A DNA stretch of 64,000 bases from an uncultured Eubacteriales bacterium (GCA_902373515.1 CABKML010000007.1:1-64000); one strand, 5' to 3'. Positions 1 to 9,801 are shown, counted from the stretch's first letter. Numbers and translations are program-made. The notes: a model not told the origin generated them from the letters alone.

Positions 1-29
1 ATTTTTTAGAAAAAAATAAGGAGGTATTT

Positions 30-1997
30 ATGAAGAAAAGACTTATTGCTTCTCTCGTGGTTGCAGCATTAGCCTTAACTGCTTGTTCCACCGGTAAAAG
101 TGGTACGAACGGCGGTAACAGCAATTTTAAGACTGATTCGTTAACTGTAAGTGAGGATTTCGATTTGCAGAAATTGGATTATACAGTTACCGATAAGAAT
201 TCCGATCACGAATTTGTATCGAACCTTGTTGATACGTTATTGGAAAATGACCGCTTAGGTAATTTGATTCCTTCGTTGGCAACAGAATGGAAAGCTAATG
301 ATGACAAAACAGTTTGGACCTTCAAATTGCGTGACGGTGTTAAGTGGTACACAAACACAGGTGAAGAATATCCTAAGGCTTTAACTTCCGAGGATTTTGT
401 TACCGGTTTACGTCACGGTGCTGACTTCAAATCCAACATGTCCTGGTTGCTCGAAGGCCTTATCAAAGGATATAAAGAGTATTGTGCAAGTAAAAAGACA
501 GATGAAGACTGGGCTAAAGTCGGTATCAAAACACCGGATGAAAAAACTGTTGTGTATGAGTTGACTCATACAGTACCTTATTTTGAAACAATGGTTACAT
601 ACGGTGTATTCTCTCCGGTTAAGAAAGAATTTTTGGAGTCCAAGGGTGAAGGTTGTAAACTCGGTGCTCCGGATCCGAAAAAATGTGATTTCGGTAAAGC
701 AACACCTGACTCAATCCTTTATAACGGTTGCTTCCTATTGTCCAAATATCAGGCCAAGTCTGAAGCTGAATTAGTACAAAATGCTAATTATTGGGATAAG
801 AAGAATGTTCATTTGAAATCCGTCAAGTATATTTACAGCGACGGTTCCGATATGTATGCCGGTATTAAGAACTTTGAAGCCGGTACAACAGCAAGTGCCT
901 CTTTGGTTGCCGCTTGGAAAGATTATGACGTTTACTTGGAAAAATACAAAAAGTATGCGTTCCTTTCTATGCCTAACGCTTCAGCTTTCGGTGTTGTTTT
1001 CAACATGAACCGTAAGTCCTTCAAGCAGACTAAGTATGCTAATGATGAGACTTTGCGTAAGAACACACGTGAAGCTGTTCTGAATGAGAACTTCCGTAAG
1101 GCTTTGCGTTCCGCTTTCGACGCTGTGGCATGGTTGGGCAGTAACGCTCCTGAAGTTGTTGCTAAAGCTCAGATCCGTAACATTAACAACTTCCCGGATG
1201 CAGGTACAACCAAAGACGGTACATACTTCGAATTGGTTGAAAAGGCCTTTACAGAACTTAACGGTAAGCGCGTTAACTTGAAAGACGGTCAGTATCCGTG
1301 GTTGAACAAAGAAGAGGCTATGAAATACATCGAAAAAGCAAAAGCTGAAGGTGTTAAGTTCCCTGTTCATTTGGATCTTCCGGTAGCTGAAACTCGTAAA
1401 GACTTGGTTAACAAAGCTAACTCCATCGCCCAATCCGTTAAAGAGAATACCGACGGTAACATCTTGGTTGAGCCGGTATTGATGGATAGAGAAACTTTGA
1501 CCAACGTCGCATTCCAGTTGGCCGATCCTGCTAAAGCAGATTATGATATTTCAACCTTCTCAGGTTGGGGTCCCGACTACGCCGATCCTAAGTCCTTCTG
1601 TGATATCTTCAACGCTGTTGACGGTACATATTTGAAGAACATGGGCTTGCAACCGGGTGACAAGGATAAGGAAATCAAAGATAAGATCGGTATGTCAGAA
1701 TATACCAAGATGGTACAGGCAGCCGACAAGATCACGACAGATATGGATGCTCGTTACAAAGCATACGCAAAATGTGACGCATTCCTGTTGCAAAAAGCTT
1801 TCTTCCTGCCCAACTCTCAACAAACACGTGGATTGGCTATTTCCAGAATTAAGCCGTTCACAAGATACTATGCTCCTTACGGTAAAAACACCAACTGCTG
1901 GAAGGGCTTGGAATTACAAAATAAGATGGTAACAGCGGAAGAATTTGCTAAAGCCCAGGACGCTTGGGAAAAGGCAAGAGCTGCATCTAAAAAATAA
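30..1997 (+). CDS. oppA: Oligopeptide ABC transporter, substrate-binding lipoprotein (OppA family)
   Basis: Extracellular peptide-binding lipoprotein (SBP family 5) that delivers oligopeptides to the OppBCDF complex. The 655-residue protein starts with a lipoprotein signal: basic MKKR, a hydrophobic stretch and lipobox LTAC with the modified cysteine at residue 19. The body reads like the SBP_bac_5 fold, with the SLATEWKANDDKTVWTFKLR segment near residues 80-105. AAGGAGG at 18-24 fixes the ATG. It heads an oppABCDF operon; its promoter lies outside the window. It has about seven more cysteines in the mature part, which is many for this family. Peptide specificity cannot be read from sequence; a nickel or other SBP_5 ligand is possible but less likely. 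Confidence 0.93.
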   Translation: MKKRLIASLVVAALALTACSTGKSGTNGGNSNFKTDSLTVSEDFDLQKLDYTVTDKNSDHEFVSNLVDTLLENDRLGNLIPSLATEWKANDDKTVWTFKLRDGVKWYTNTGEEYPKALTSEDFVTGLRHGADFKSNMSWLLEGLIKGYKEYCASKKTDEDWAKVGIKTPDEKTVVYELTHTVPYFETMVTYGVFSPVKKEFLESKGEGCKLGAPDPKKCDFGKATPDSILYNGCFLLSKYQAKSEAELVQNANYWDKKNVHLKSVKYIYSDGSDMYAGIKNFEAGTTASASLVAAWKDYDVYLEKYKKYAFLSMPNASAFGVVFNMNRKSFKQTKYANDETLRKNTREAVLNENFRKALRSAFDAVAWLGSNAPEVVAKAQIRNINNFPDAGTTKDGTYFELVEKAFTELNGKRVNLKDGQYPWLNKEEAMKYIEKAKAEGVKFPVHLDLPVAETRKDLVNKANSIAQSVKENTDGNILVEPVLMDRETLTNVAFQLADPAKADYDISTFSGWGPDYADPKSFCDIFNAVDGTYLKNMGLQPGDKDKEIKDKIGMSEYTKMVQAADKITTDMDARYKAYAKCDAFLLQKAFFLPNSQQTRGLAISRIKPFTRYYAPYGKNTNCWKGLELQNKMVTAEEFAKAQDAWEKARAASKK

Positions 1998-2040
1998 TAT
2001 TGCTGCTTTTCACATTAAGTAGTATTATTAACTGTACTTT

Positions 2041-2079
2041 AAGCATAGGGGCGTGCCCACCAAGGCTCACCCCTTGCTT
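2041..2079 (+). terminator. Intercistronic hairpin between oppA and oppB
   Basis: AAGCA-T-AGGGG at 2041-2051 pairs with CCCCTTGCTT at 2070-2079, giving ten pairs and one bulged T. The U-run after it is short (TTTATAT), so it looks like a partial terminator or 3'-end stabiliser that would leave more oppA than oppB mRNA, not a full stop. The oppB Shine-Dalgarno AAGGGAG (2086-2092) follows at once. Confidence 0.6.
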
Positions 2080-2097
2080 TATATCAAGGGAGCATTT

Positions 2098-3579
2098 ATG
2101 AGACGATATATTTTAACAAGATTGCTCAAATCAATTTTTGCGATTTTTATTGTCGTGGCAATTGTCGTTACTATGGTTTTCACCATGATACCGAGATCGA
2201 ATATCTTTGCTAAAGATACGATCATTAATAAACTCAATGGCAATCAATTGTATTTGTATAAGATGTCAACGTTAAGTAGCTTAGGCTATCTTTCTTTTTA
2301 TACTCAAAATGAGATGTGCTCAATCAAATCCGATAAGTATGATGAGTGTAAAAAGGTAGGCAGTGCCGAATCCAAACGCGTTTTTGAAGAGTTTGTCAAA
2401 AAAGGTTATACGCTCAAAACTTTAGATCAGGGCGGTGATCTTGATGGACAAACTGTTGCTTTCAGGGATTATAAGCCCTATGAATTAATCGCACGTTACT
2501 TCGGCAATCTATTCTTCGTTGACCATCTATATCGTGTAAATGATCCTAAAAACAAAAACATGAAACGATACTACAGCTTCGGCGGTAATGCCGGTAACTG
2601 GGGTCTGCAATGCTCCGGCTGTACGTATAAATATCAAGTGTATTTCAATAGTCAGTTCCCGTTCATCCATCAAAATGTTATCGCATTGAACTTCGGTAAA
2701 TCTTATCCGACCTTCTCGGGTGTTAATACGATGGAAGTTATCGGCTCGCCTCAAGGTAAGCCCAAGCCTTTCAAACAGATTATGCCTTCAGGTAAGGAAA
2801 TGGTCAGTCCGATTTTGCAGGGGACTTGCCGTTATAAATACACTGTCGATGAGTTGGACAAACAGAAATTCAATGATAATTATGCCGATTGTATGCAGGC
2901 TAATGAAGCGCCGTCAATGATCGTTACTTCTTATCTCTTCGGTATATTATCTCTGCTTATTGCTTATTTAATTGCAATTCCGGCAGGTATTGCAATGTCA
3001 CGTAATAAAGGCAAATTCCAGGATAAATTGGGTATCCTGTACATTAATTTGTTAATTGCTATTCCGTCTCTGGCCTTTATCTTCTTGATGAAATATTTAG
3101 GTTTTGTTATCGGCATGCCTGATTCTTTCCCGCAACTTGGGTTCGGCAATGTCAAATCTTATGTAATGCCGGTTGTTATTTTGGGCCTTTTGTCTACACC
3201 GGGAATCATGATGTGGTTAAGACGTTATATGATTGACCAGTCCAATTCCGATTATGTTAAATTTGCCCGTGCTAAAGGTTTGTCGAACAGAGAAATTTTC
3301 AAAAATCATATTTTGAAAAATGCTATTATTCCATTTGTTAACGGTATTCCTTCTTCTATCATCCTGGCTATTTCAGGTTCGGTTATTACAGAAACTGTTT
3401 TCGCTATCCCGGGTATGGGTAAGATGTTGCCTGACGCTATTACTTCGGCCAATAATACCATGGTTATCACCTTGACCTTTATTTTTACATCGTTGTCGAT
3501 TTTCTCCGTTTTCCTCGGTGATATTTTGATGACATTGGTTGATCCGCGAATTTCTTTGGATTCCAAGAAGGGAGAATAA
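2098..3579 (+). CDS. oppB: Oligopeptide ABC transporter permease OppB with large extracellular domain
   Basis: Inner-membrane permease of the peptide transporter. I chose ATG 2098 (493 aa) because AAGGGAG at 2086-2092 precedes it; a GTG at 2053 is open in frame but has no ribosome site and runs through the hairpin. The first membrane helix is near residues 8-32. About 240 residues of predicted extracellular sequence with six cysteines follow, then a BPD_transp_1 domain from about residue 272, with the EAA loop (FARAKGLSNREIFKNHILKN) that contacts the ATPases. Usual OppB is about 310-340 aa; long forms of about 500 aa occur in some Bacillota. The paired partner oppC starts one base after its stop. 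Confidence 0.93.
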   Translation: MRRYILTRLLKSIFAIFIVVAIVVTMVFTMIPRSNIFAKDTIINKLNGNQLYLYKMSTLSSLGYLSFYTQNEMCSIKSDKYDECKKVGSAESKRVFEEFVKKGYTLKTLDQGGDLDGQTVAFRDYKPYELIARYFGNLFFVDHLYRVNDPKNKNMKRYYSFGGNAGNWGLQCSGCTYKYQVYFNSQFPFIHQNVIALNFGKSYPTFSGVNTMEVIGSPQGKPKPFKQIMPSGKEMVSPILQGTCRYKYTVDELDKQKFNDNYADCMQANEAPSMIVTSYLFGILSLLIAYLIAIPAGIAMSRNKGKFQDKLGILYINLLIAIPSLAFIFLMKYLGFVIGMPDSFPQLGFGNVKSYVMPVVILGLLSTPGIMMWLRRYMIDQSNSDYVKFARAKGLSNREIFKNHILKNAIIPFVNGIPSSIILAISGSVITETVFAIPGMGKMLPDAITSANNTMVITLTFIFTSLSIFSVFLGDILMTLVDPRISLDSKKGE

Positions 3580-3580
3580 T

Positions 3581-4516
3581 ATGGCTGATAATAGAGTTAC
3601 TGATCCTAGATTTGAATTTGTTAATGTTGATGAGTCTATTTCCGAGAGAATAGCTGCACCGGAATACTCCTACTGGAAGAGTGTTTTCCGCAAGTTTTTC
3701 TCATCTAAAGTTGCAATATTTATGATGCTCATAGTTATTGCCATTTTGTTGATGTCGATTATCCATCCGATGTTCTCGCATTATGATCATTTGAATCAAC
3801 AATATGTTAATGATCGCAGCATGCACTTTATTTCGCCGAATTGGAAATATCCGTTCGGTACGGATGATGTCGGACGTGACTGTTTTGCTATGTTGTGGTC
3901 CGGTGCCCGTACCAGTTTGTTTATCGCTTTTTCAGCTACTATTATTACCAACTTTATCGGCATAATAGTCGGTATGTTCTGGGGATTTTCGAAAAAAGTC
4001 GATAAAGTTATGATTCAGGTTTTCAACGTGGTCGCCAATATTCCGTTTACTTTGATTGTTATGGTTATTGCTTTCGTGGCCGGTGCCGGTATCTGGCAGT
4101 TGATTTTCGCCTTATCCGTTACCTCGTGGATCGGTGTTGCCTACTTTATTCGTGTTCAGGTTATGATTATTCGTGACCGGGAATACAATCTGGCCTCCCG
4201 TACGCTCGGTTCCAGTACAACAAAGATAGTTATGCACAATATTTTGCCGTATCTGATTTCAGTTTTGGTAACGGCTTTATCCCGCGATATTCCGTCCTTC
4301 ATTTCCTACGAGGTTTTCTTGGGCTTCATCGGAGTCGGCTTAACCCAATCCAAAGCTTCCCTCGGTAGAATTGTGCAGGAGCATTCACTTTATATGCAAT
4401 CAGCTCCGTATTTGTTCCTGATTCCGGTATTTATCACGGCTTTAATTTCTATTTCTTTGTATATCGTCGGTCAAACATTAGCTGATGCTAGTGATCCTCG
4501 TAATCATATGGTTTAG
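3581..4516 (+). CDS. oppC: Oligopeptide ABC transporter permease OppC
   Basis: Second membrane permease of the transporter, 311 aa, starting at ATG 3581 behind GGGAG at 3570-3574; an in-frame upstream extension would overlap oppB and lacks a ribosome site. An N-terminal cytoplasmic segment precedes the first helix (about residues 45-66), followed by the typical YPFGTDDVGRDCFAMLWSGAR segment of OppC/DppC and a BPD_transp_1 domain whose EAA-type loop holds LASRTLGSSTTKI. Length and motif order match the family. It is tightly packed between oppB and oppD. Confidence 0.93.
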   Translation: MADNRVTDPRFEFVNVDESISERIAAPEYSYWKSVFRKFFSSKVAIFMMLIVIAILLMSIIHPMFSHYDHLNQQYVNDRSMHFISPNWKYPFGTDDVGRDCFAMLWSGARTSLFIAFSATIITNFIGIIVGMFWGFSKKVDKVMIQVFNVVANIPFTLIVMVIAFVAGAGIWQLIFALSVTSWIGVAYFIRVQVMIIRDREYNLASRTLGSSTTKIVMHNILPYLISVLVTALSRDIPSFISYEVFLGFIGVGLTQSKASLGRIVQEHSLYMQSAPYLFLIPVFITALISISLYIVGQTLADASDPRNHMV

Positions 4517-4525
4517 GAGCGTAAT

Positions 4526-5599
4526 ATGAGTGATAAAAATATTATTCTTTCAGTAAAAGATCTTGAAGTAAAATTCAAAGTCCGTGATCGTGTTTTAACG
4601 GCTATCCGTAATATTTCTTTTGATTTCGAAGAAGGAAAAGTTGTGGCCATTGTTGGTGAGTCAGGTTCGGGAAAATCCGTTTTTACGAAAACCTTTACCG
4701 GAATGTTGGATATTAACGGTATCATCTCACATGGTTCGATTATGTTCGAGGGCCAGGATTTAGCTAAGTTGGTGAAGAATTCCGACTGGGAAAAAATTCG
4801 CGGTAAAAAAATTGCCACTATTTTCCAGGATCCGATGACTTCACTTAATCCTGTACGTACTATCGGTTACCAAATTTCCGAAGTTATTATCAAGCATCAG
4901 AACAAAACACCGGCCGAAGCGAAACAATTGGCGATTGAATTGATGCACCGCGTCGGTATCAAAAATGCCGAAAAACGTTACGATGAATATCCTTTCATGT
5001 ATTCAGGCGGTATGCGTCAACGTATTGTTATCGCTATTGCTTTGGCTTGCCGTCCGCGAATTTTGATCTGCGATGAGCCGACAACAGCTTTGGATGTTAC
5101 AATTCAAGCTCAAATTATAGCTTTGATTAAAGATTTGGCAGCAGAGTACGGTTTCACGACAATTTACATTACCCACGATTTGGGTGTGGTTGCCAATGTT
5201 GCCGATGTTGTAGCCGTTATGTATGCCGGACAGTTAGTAGAGTACGGTACTGTCGAAGAAGTTTTCTATGATCCCAAGCATCCATATACCTGGGGTCTGT
5301 TATCCTCCTTGCCGCAATTAGGGGAAAAGAATGACGAACTTTTCGCAATTAAAGGAACACCGCCCTCATTGTTCAACACCATTAAGGGCGATGCTTTTGC
5401 GCCCCGCAGCAATTATGCGATGAAGATTGATTTTGAAGAAGAGCCGCCGCTGTTCCAAGTCAGCCCGACCCATTTTGCCAAGACCTGGCTTCTGGATGAA
5501 CGGGCACCGAAGGTGGAGAAACCTGAACTGATTCGTAATTTACATGAAAAAATGATTGCCTTAACCTCAAAAGGAGGAGTTTACAGTGAAAGAGATTAA
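4526..5599 (+). CDS. oppD: Oligopeptide ABC transporter ATP-binding protein OppD
   Basis: Cytoplasmic ATPase subunit that drives peptide import. The 357-aa protein has Walker A GESGSGKS near residues 43-50, the Q-loop in [11 protein letters not shown], the signature YSGGMRQR, Walker [13 protein letters not shown] and the H-loop THDLGVV. The C-terminal oligopeptide/dipeptide extension is present ([14 protein letters not shown]) but lacks the cysteine cluster seen in Fe-S versions. Its last 14 bases overlap the start of oppF, so the two are probably translationally coupled. Confidence 0.94.
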   Translation: MSDKNIILSVKDLEVKFKVRDRVLTAIRNISFDFEEGKVVAIVGESGSGKSVFTKTFTGMLDINGIISHGSIMFEGQDLAKLVKNSDWEKIRGKKIATIFQDPMTSLNPVRTIGYQISEVIIKHQNKTPAEAKQLAIELMHRVGIKNAEKRYDEYPFMYSGGMRQRIVIAIALACRPRILICDEPTTALDVTIQAQIIALIKDLAAEYGFTTIYITHDLGVVANVADVVAVMYAGQLVEYGTVEEVFYDPKHPYTWGLLSSLPQLGEKNDELFAIKGTPPSLFNTIKGDAFAPRSNYAMKIDFEEEPPLFQVSPTHFAKTWLLDERAPKVEKPELIRNLHEKMIALTSKGGVYSERD

Positions 5600-6551
5600 C
5601 GAGCAAAAAGAAGTACTCTTGGATGTAAGACACCTGGAAGTTACATTCACCAACAACAATAAGAGATTTCGGGCTGTTAAAGACTGCAATTTCCAAATTT
5701 ACAAGGGTGAGACTTTTTCCCTGGTCGGTGAATCGGGATCCGGTAAAACTACAATCGGACGGGCAATTATCGGTCTTAATCAAACCTCCGACGGAGATAT
5801 TATTTATAAAGGAAAAAAGATTAACGGTAAGTTGTCCAAGCAGGAAAAGCATCATTTGGTAAGAGAAATTCAAATGATTTATCAAGATCCTGCCGCTTCT
5901 TTGAACGAAAGAGCAACTATTGATTATTGCGTCGGCGAGGGTTTGGATAATTTCAAGTTGTACAAAGATAAAGAAGAAAGACGGGCCAAAATTGATGCGG
6001 CTTTGGAAACAGTCGGTTTGTTGCCGGAGCATAAATCCCGTTATCCGCATGAATTTTCCGGCGGTCAACGGCAGCGTGTAGGTATTGCGCGGGCCATGGT
6101 TATGGAACCTGATTTTATTATTGCCGACGAACCTATTTCTGCTCTGGATGTTTCCATTCGGGCCCAGATTTTGAATTTCATGAATAAGTTCAAGCGGGAA
6201 AAGGGTTTAACTTATTTGTTCATTGCGCACGATTTGTCCGTTGTTCGTTATTTCAGTGATCGTATTGCGGTTATTTATAAAGGCCGTATTGTTGAAATTG
6301 CGCCGACGGAAGAGCTTTTCGCTTATCCGTTACACCCGTATACACGTTCCTTATTGCAATCGGTACCGATGCCCGATCCGCGTATCGAAAAGTCCAAGGA
6401 GCTGGTTATTTATGATGAAGACGGCCGGGATTTGTCGGGTGAGAAGCCGAAATTACGTCATATTCGACCGAATCATCTGGTATTTATGAATGATCGTGAA
6501 ATGGCTGAGTACGAGGTAAAATTACAAGAGATGGAAGCCGAAAGAAAATAA
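5586..6551 (+). CDS. oppF: Oligopeptide ABC transporter ATP-binding protein OppF
   Basis: Second ATPase subunit, heterodimer partner of OppD. It has Walker [10 protein letters not shown] near residue 48, signature FSGGQRQR, Walker [13 protein letters not shown] and the H-loop AHDLSVV, plus the C-terminal [16 protein letters not shown] motif of the family. It starts at GTG 5586 inside the end of oppD; AAGGAGG at 5571-5577 supports this unusual start. The 321-aa length is normal. It ends the opp operon, with a hairpin 25 bases later. Confidence 0.94.
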   Translation: MKEINEQKEVLLDVRHLEVTFTNNNKRFRAVKDCNFQIYKGETFSLVGESGSGKTTIGRAIIGLNQTSDGDIIYKGKKINGKLSKQEKHHLVREIQMIYQDPAASLNERATIDYCVGEGLDNFKLYKDKEERRAKIDAALETVGLLPEHKSRYPHEFSGGQRQRVGIARAMVMEPDFIIADEPISALDVSIRAQILNFMNKFKREKGLTYLFIAHDLSVVRYFSDRIAVIYKGRIVEIAPTEELFAYPLHPYTRSLLQSVPMPDPRIEKSKELVIYDEDGRDLSGEKPKLRHIRPNHLVFMNDREMAEYEVKLQEMEAERK

Positions 6552-6574
6552 AAGCATAGCGGCAATTTTTGTGT

Positions 6575-6611
6575 TAAAATCTGTTGAGGTTCAATTCTTC
6601 AGCAGATTTTT
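6575..6611 (+). terminator. Hairpin after oppF, overlapping a possible yitT -10
   Basis: AAAATCTGTTGA at 6576-6587 pairs with TCAGCAGATTTT at 6599-6610 (one G-U), with an 11-base loop, and the 3' arm runs into TTTTT. TGTTAAAAT at 6572-6580 within the 5' arm looks like an extended -10 for yitT, as in other promoters here, so the element may serve as terminator, promoter or both. Confidence 0.5.
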
Positions 6612-6631
6612 AATTTCTAAAGGAGTAAGTT

Positions 6632-7702
6632 TTGGATAGTTTTAATCATAATTGTCGTTTGTGTGATAAGGATGCTTCCCAGGTTGTCGAGAAAATTAAA
6701 CACGATTTATCCGAAGCCAAACCGCAATATAACAGCTTGAAAACAAGTTTTCTCAAACCTGCCAAAGGGCAGAAGTTATCTTTTAACAGTTTCCTCAGTT
6801 ATGTACGGGGACAGGGAGTGCATATCAGCGGTACCGATCAATGTTCCAGGGTTAAGACTCTGATTAAAGATTACGCGTTAATTAATTTAGGTACGCTCAT
6901 AATGACTATCGGTGTGACTTTCTTTAAGTTCCCGAACAATTTTGCCATGGGCGGAGTCACCGGCTTTTCCGTAGTTTTTGCTCGCCTGGTTCCGCAAATT
7001 TCCGCCGGCACAACAACAATTGTCCTTAATCTCGTCTGCTTAGCGCTCGGTTATATTTTCTTAGGGCGCAGTTTCGGCTTCCGCACAACTTATTCGACTT
7101 TATTGATGAACGCCCTGATTGTAGTCTATCAAAAGTATTTTCATCTCACTAAGCCTTTGACGGACCAACCGTTGCTGGAACTGAGTTTTGCCGTACTTTT
7201 GCCTTCAATCGGCGGCGCCTTGCTCTTTTATGCCGGCGGTTCGTCCGGCGGTACGGATGTAATAGCCATGTTGATGAAAAAATACAGTAACGTCAATATC
7301 GGCAACGCTCTGGTTTATTCCGATTTTTTGATTACATTCAGTTCGTTCCTCGTTTTCGATATTCGCACCGTTTTACTGTCTATTTTGGGTATGCTGGCGC
7401 GCGGTTCCATGGTTGATGCGGTTATGAACACTTTAACCATGTCCAAATATTTTATTATCGTTACCACCAAACCTGATATTATCGGTGATTATATTACTTT
7501 AGTTAAGCATAGGGGAGCGACCAAATTGCAAGGAGAAGGTTATTTTACCGGGCAGAAGCAGACAGTATTTATTTGTGCCGTCGGTCAATATCAAGCCGGA
7601 TTGATGGCCCGTGAAATTCGCAAATTGGACGAACATGCTTTTATTCTGTTGACCAGTACCAACGAAATTTTAGGTAACGGTTTTAAGGACACGTTCCGTT
7701 AA
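6632..7702 (+). CDS. yitT: YitT-family membrane protein with N-terminal extension
   Basis: Integral membrane protein of the YitT family (two DUF161-type halves plus a C-terminal cytoplasmic DUF2179 domain); its biochemical role is not established. The membrane part starts near residue 85 (LINLGTLIMTIGVTFF) and contains FAMGGVTGFSVVFARL and the repeat-like GGSSGGTDVIAM. The C-terminal 70 residues (GATKLQGEGYFTGQKQTVFI) are the DUF2179 domain. The start is TTG 6632 behind AAAGGAG (6619-6625), giving 356 aa against the usual 280-300. The roughly 85 extra N-terminal residues are polar and include a CRLC pair at residues 8-11. I see no ATG that would give the usual length. Confidence 0.82.
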   Translation: MDSFNHNCRLCDKDASQVVEKIKHDLSEAKPQYNSLKTSFLKPAKGQKLSFNSFLSYVRGQGVHISGTDQCSRVKTLIKDYALINLGTLIMTIGVTFFKFPNNFAMGGVTGFSVVFARLVPQISAGTTTIVLNLVCLALGYIFLGRSFGFRTTYSTLLMNALIVVYQKYFHLTKPLTDQPLLELSFAVLLPSIGGALLFYAGGSSGGTDVIAMLMKKYSNVNIGNALVYSDFLITFSSFLVFDIRTVLLSILGMLARGSMVDAVMNTLTMSKYFIIVTTKPDIIGDYITLVKHRGATKLQGEGYFTGQKQTVFICAVGQYQAGLMAREIRKLDEHAFILLTSTNEILGNGFKDTFR

Positions 7703-7805
7703 GCATATGCAAATTTTCAGTTAAATAGGCACCTATACTGCGAAAAATGCGTTATAAATAGCTTTATGGAGACGAATCGTCGATTTTGCGCAGAAGGAGG
7801 ACAAC

Positions 7806-9143
7806 ATGCAGTTAACCAAACTATTTAAGCTGAAACTTTCATCCTTTCAAATAATAATTTTAGGTTTTGCACTCCTGATAGTCAGCGGCGCGTTATTGCT
7901 GATGTTACCCATAGCCACGGTCAGCGGAGAGGTAACGCCGTTTGCCGATACGCTGTTTACAGCCACTTCGGCAGCCTGCGTGACAGGACTGGTTGTCCGT
8001 GATACGGGAACTTATTGGTCGATTTACGGTAAAACAATAATTCTTCTACTTATTCAAATCGGCGGCTTAGGTGTTGTTACTATTGCCGCCTCTCTGACCT
8101 TGCTTTCGGGGAAGAAAATTTCGCTGATGCAGCGCAGTTGGATGCAGGATGCTATATCCGCTCCCAGTGTAGGGGGAATTGTTCGTTTAACTAAATTTAT
8201 CCTACAAGGTACCTTCATTATTGAGTTGGCAGGTGCTTTAGCTTTAATCCCGGTTTTCTTGCCGGATTACGGCTTTCGGGGCGTATTTCTGGCCATTTTT
8301 CATGCCGTATCGGCTTTTTGTAATGCCGGCTTTGATTTACTCGGCCGTAATAATGATTTATATCCCTCTTTGGTGCATTATCGGGCTAATTATTGGCTGA
8401 ATATTGTTGTTATGCTGTTAATTATTATTGGTGGTATAGGATTTTTAACATGGCAGGATATTTGTCAGAAACGTTGGCATTTCAGGCGCTATCGCTTACA
8501 AAGTAAAGTTATTTTGCTGACTACTTTGTTATTGATTATTTTTCCGGCGATTTTCTTCTATTATGTTGATTTTGCCGCTTTACCTACAGGCGAAAGAGTG
8601 ATTACGTCGTTATTTCAGTCCGTAACTCCGCGGACTGCCGGATTCAATACTGTCGATATTATGAGTATGAGTGACAGCTCCAGAGCAATTATTGTCTGCC
8701 TGATGTTGATTGGCGGTTCACCCGGCTCAACTGCCGGCGGTTTCAAAACTACAACTTTAGCTTTGTTGTTTGCTAATGCCTTTGCCGCCTTCCATCGCAA
8801 AGAAGAACCGATATTGCTCAATCGACGAATTGAAAATCCTATTATCAGAACGGCAGCAACGATATTTTTAATGTATCTGCTTTTGTGCCTGGGTGGAGCA
8901 ATATTTATAAGTACATACGAGAGTTTGCCTTTGTTTACGTGTATATATGAAACGGCATCCGCTGTCGGTACCGTCGGTTTGACTTTAGGCCTGACGCCTA
9001 ATTTACATATCGCATCCAAACTGGTTTTAATTGCGCTGATGTTTTTAGGAAGAGTCGGAGCTATGACCTTGATTTTTGCAGCTTTGAATGAAAAGAAATT
9101 GATTAATTCCAAATTACCGAAAGAACAAATTATGGTAGGTTAG
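7806..9143 (+). CDS. ktrB: Potassium uptake channel subunit KtrB/TrkH family
   Basis: Membrane subunit of a Ktr-type K+ uptake system. Its 445 aa is the KtrB length, shorter than Gram-negative TrkH. Four pore-loop regions with selectivity glycines are visible, for example SAACVTGLV near residue 57, AFCNAGFDLLG near 170, TPRTAGFNT near 278 and ASAVGTVGLTLGL near 390. The start is ATG 7806 behind AGAAGGAGG. The regulatory subunit gene ktrA follows after 7 bases, so both form one operon. In Bacillota such systems are typically gated by c-di-AMP and ATP/ADP bound to KtrA. Confidence 0.92.
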   Translation: MQLTKLFKLKLSSFQIIILGFALLIVSGALLLMLPIATVSGEVTPFADTLFTATSAACVTGLVVRDTGTYWSIYGKTIILLLIQIGGLGVVTIAASLTLLSGKKISLMQRSWMQDAISAPSVGGIVRLTKFILQGTFIIELAGALALIPVFLPDYGFRGVFLAIFHAVSAFCNAGFDLLGRNNDLYPSLVHYRANYWLNIVVMLLIIIGGIGFLTWQDICQKRWHFRRYRLQSKVILLTTLLLIIFPAIFFYYVDFAALPTGERVITSLFQSVTPRTAGFNTVDIMSMSDSSRAIIVCLMLIGGSPGSTAGGFKTTTLALLFANAFAAFHRKEEPILLNRRIENPIIRTAATIFLMYLLLCLGGAIFISTYESLPLFTCIYETASAVGTVGLTLGLTPNLHIASKLVLIALMFLGRVGAMTLIFAALNEKKLINSKLPKEQIMVG

Positions 9144-9150
9144 GTGTAAC

Positions 9151-9798
9151 ATGAAGAATATTTTATTAATCGGTTTAGGACGTTTCGGCCGCCATATTGC
9201 GATGCAACTGGCTGAAGAAGGCCATCAGGTTATGGCCGTCGATTTTAACGAGGGTAGAGTGAATGCAGTCATGGATTATGTCACCAATGCCCAAATCGGT
9301 GACAGTACACAGGCTGATTTTCTCCGTTCCCTGGGTATTGGCAACTATGATGTTTGCTATGTAACTATCAGCGGCAATTTCCAAAATTCTTTGGAAACGA
9401 CCTCTTTATTGAAAGAGTTGGGCGCCAAATTCGTTATTTCCAGAGCGGAAAGAGATGTCCAAGCGAAATTTTTGCTGCGTAACGGAGCCGATGATGTTGT
9501 TTACCCTGAGAAACAAATGGCTAAATGGGCTGCGATTCGTTATACGGCGGATCACGTTTTCGGTTATGTTGAGTTGGATCAGGACCATGCCATTTTTGAA
9601 GTGGAAGTGCCGGAAAAATGGGTCGGTCATACAATCGGCGAGCTTGATGTCCGCCGTTTATACGGCATAAATATTCTGGGAATAAAAAAAGACGGCAATA
9701 CCGATGTCGTTGTTACTCCCGCTACTAAGCTCACGCCGGATGTTACTATACTTGCTTTAGGTGAGTACAAAGCTTTACATAAGTGCTTCGATATCTGA
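9151..9798 (+). CDS. ktrA: Potassium uptake regulatory subunit KtrA (TrkA-N, TrkA-C)
   Basis: Cytoplasmic ring-forming regulator of KtrB. Residues 1-130 are a Rossmann RCK_N domain with glycine motif GLGRFGRHIA near residues 7-16 and the acidic strand end VMAVDFNEGRV; residues 135-215 are the RCK_C domain. The 215-aa single-copy layout is KtrA, not the doubled TrkA of Gram-negatives. The ribosome site is weak (TAGGTG), suggesting coupling to ktrB. I expect ATP/ADP binding in RCK_N and possibly c-di-AMP in RCK_C from knowledge of the family. Confidence 0.92.
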   Translation: MKNILLIGLGRFGRHIAMQLAEEGHQVMAVDFNEGRVNAVMDYVTNAQIGDSTQADFLRSLGIGNYDVCYVTISGNFQNSLETTSLLKELGAKFVISRAERDVQAKFLLRNGADDVVYPEKQMAKWAAIRYTADHVFGYVELDQDHAIFEVEVPEKWVGHTIGELDVRRLYGINILGIKKDGNTDVVVTPATKLTPDVTILALGEYKALHKCFDI

Positions 9799-9801
9799 TT
9801 T

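Noticed and set aside
981..1433. 150-codon reverse-strand frame inside oppA
   Set aside because: Fully inside a clear gene on the other strand, no ribosome site and no recognisable domain.
5460..6068. 202-codon reverse-strand frame across oppD/oppF
   Set aside because: Lies opposite conserved ATPase motifs; shadow frame.
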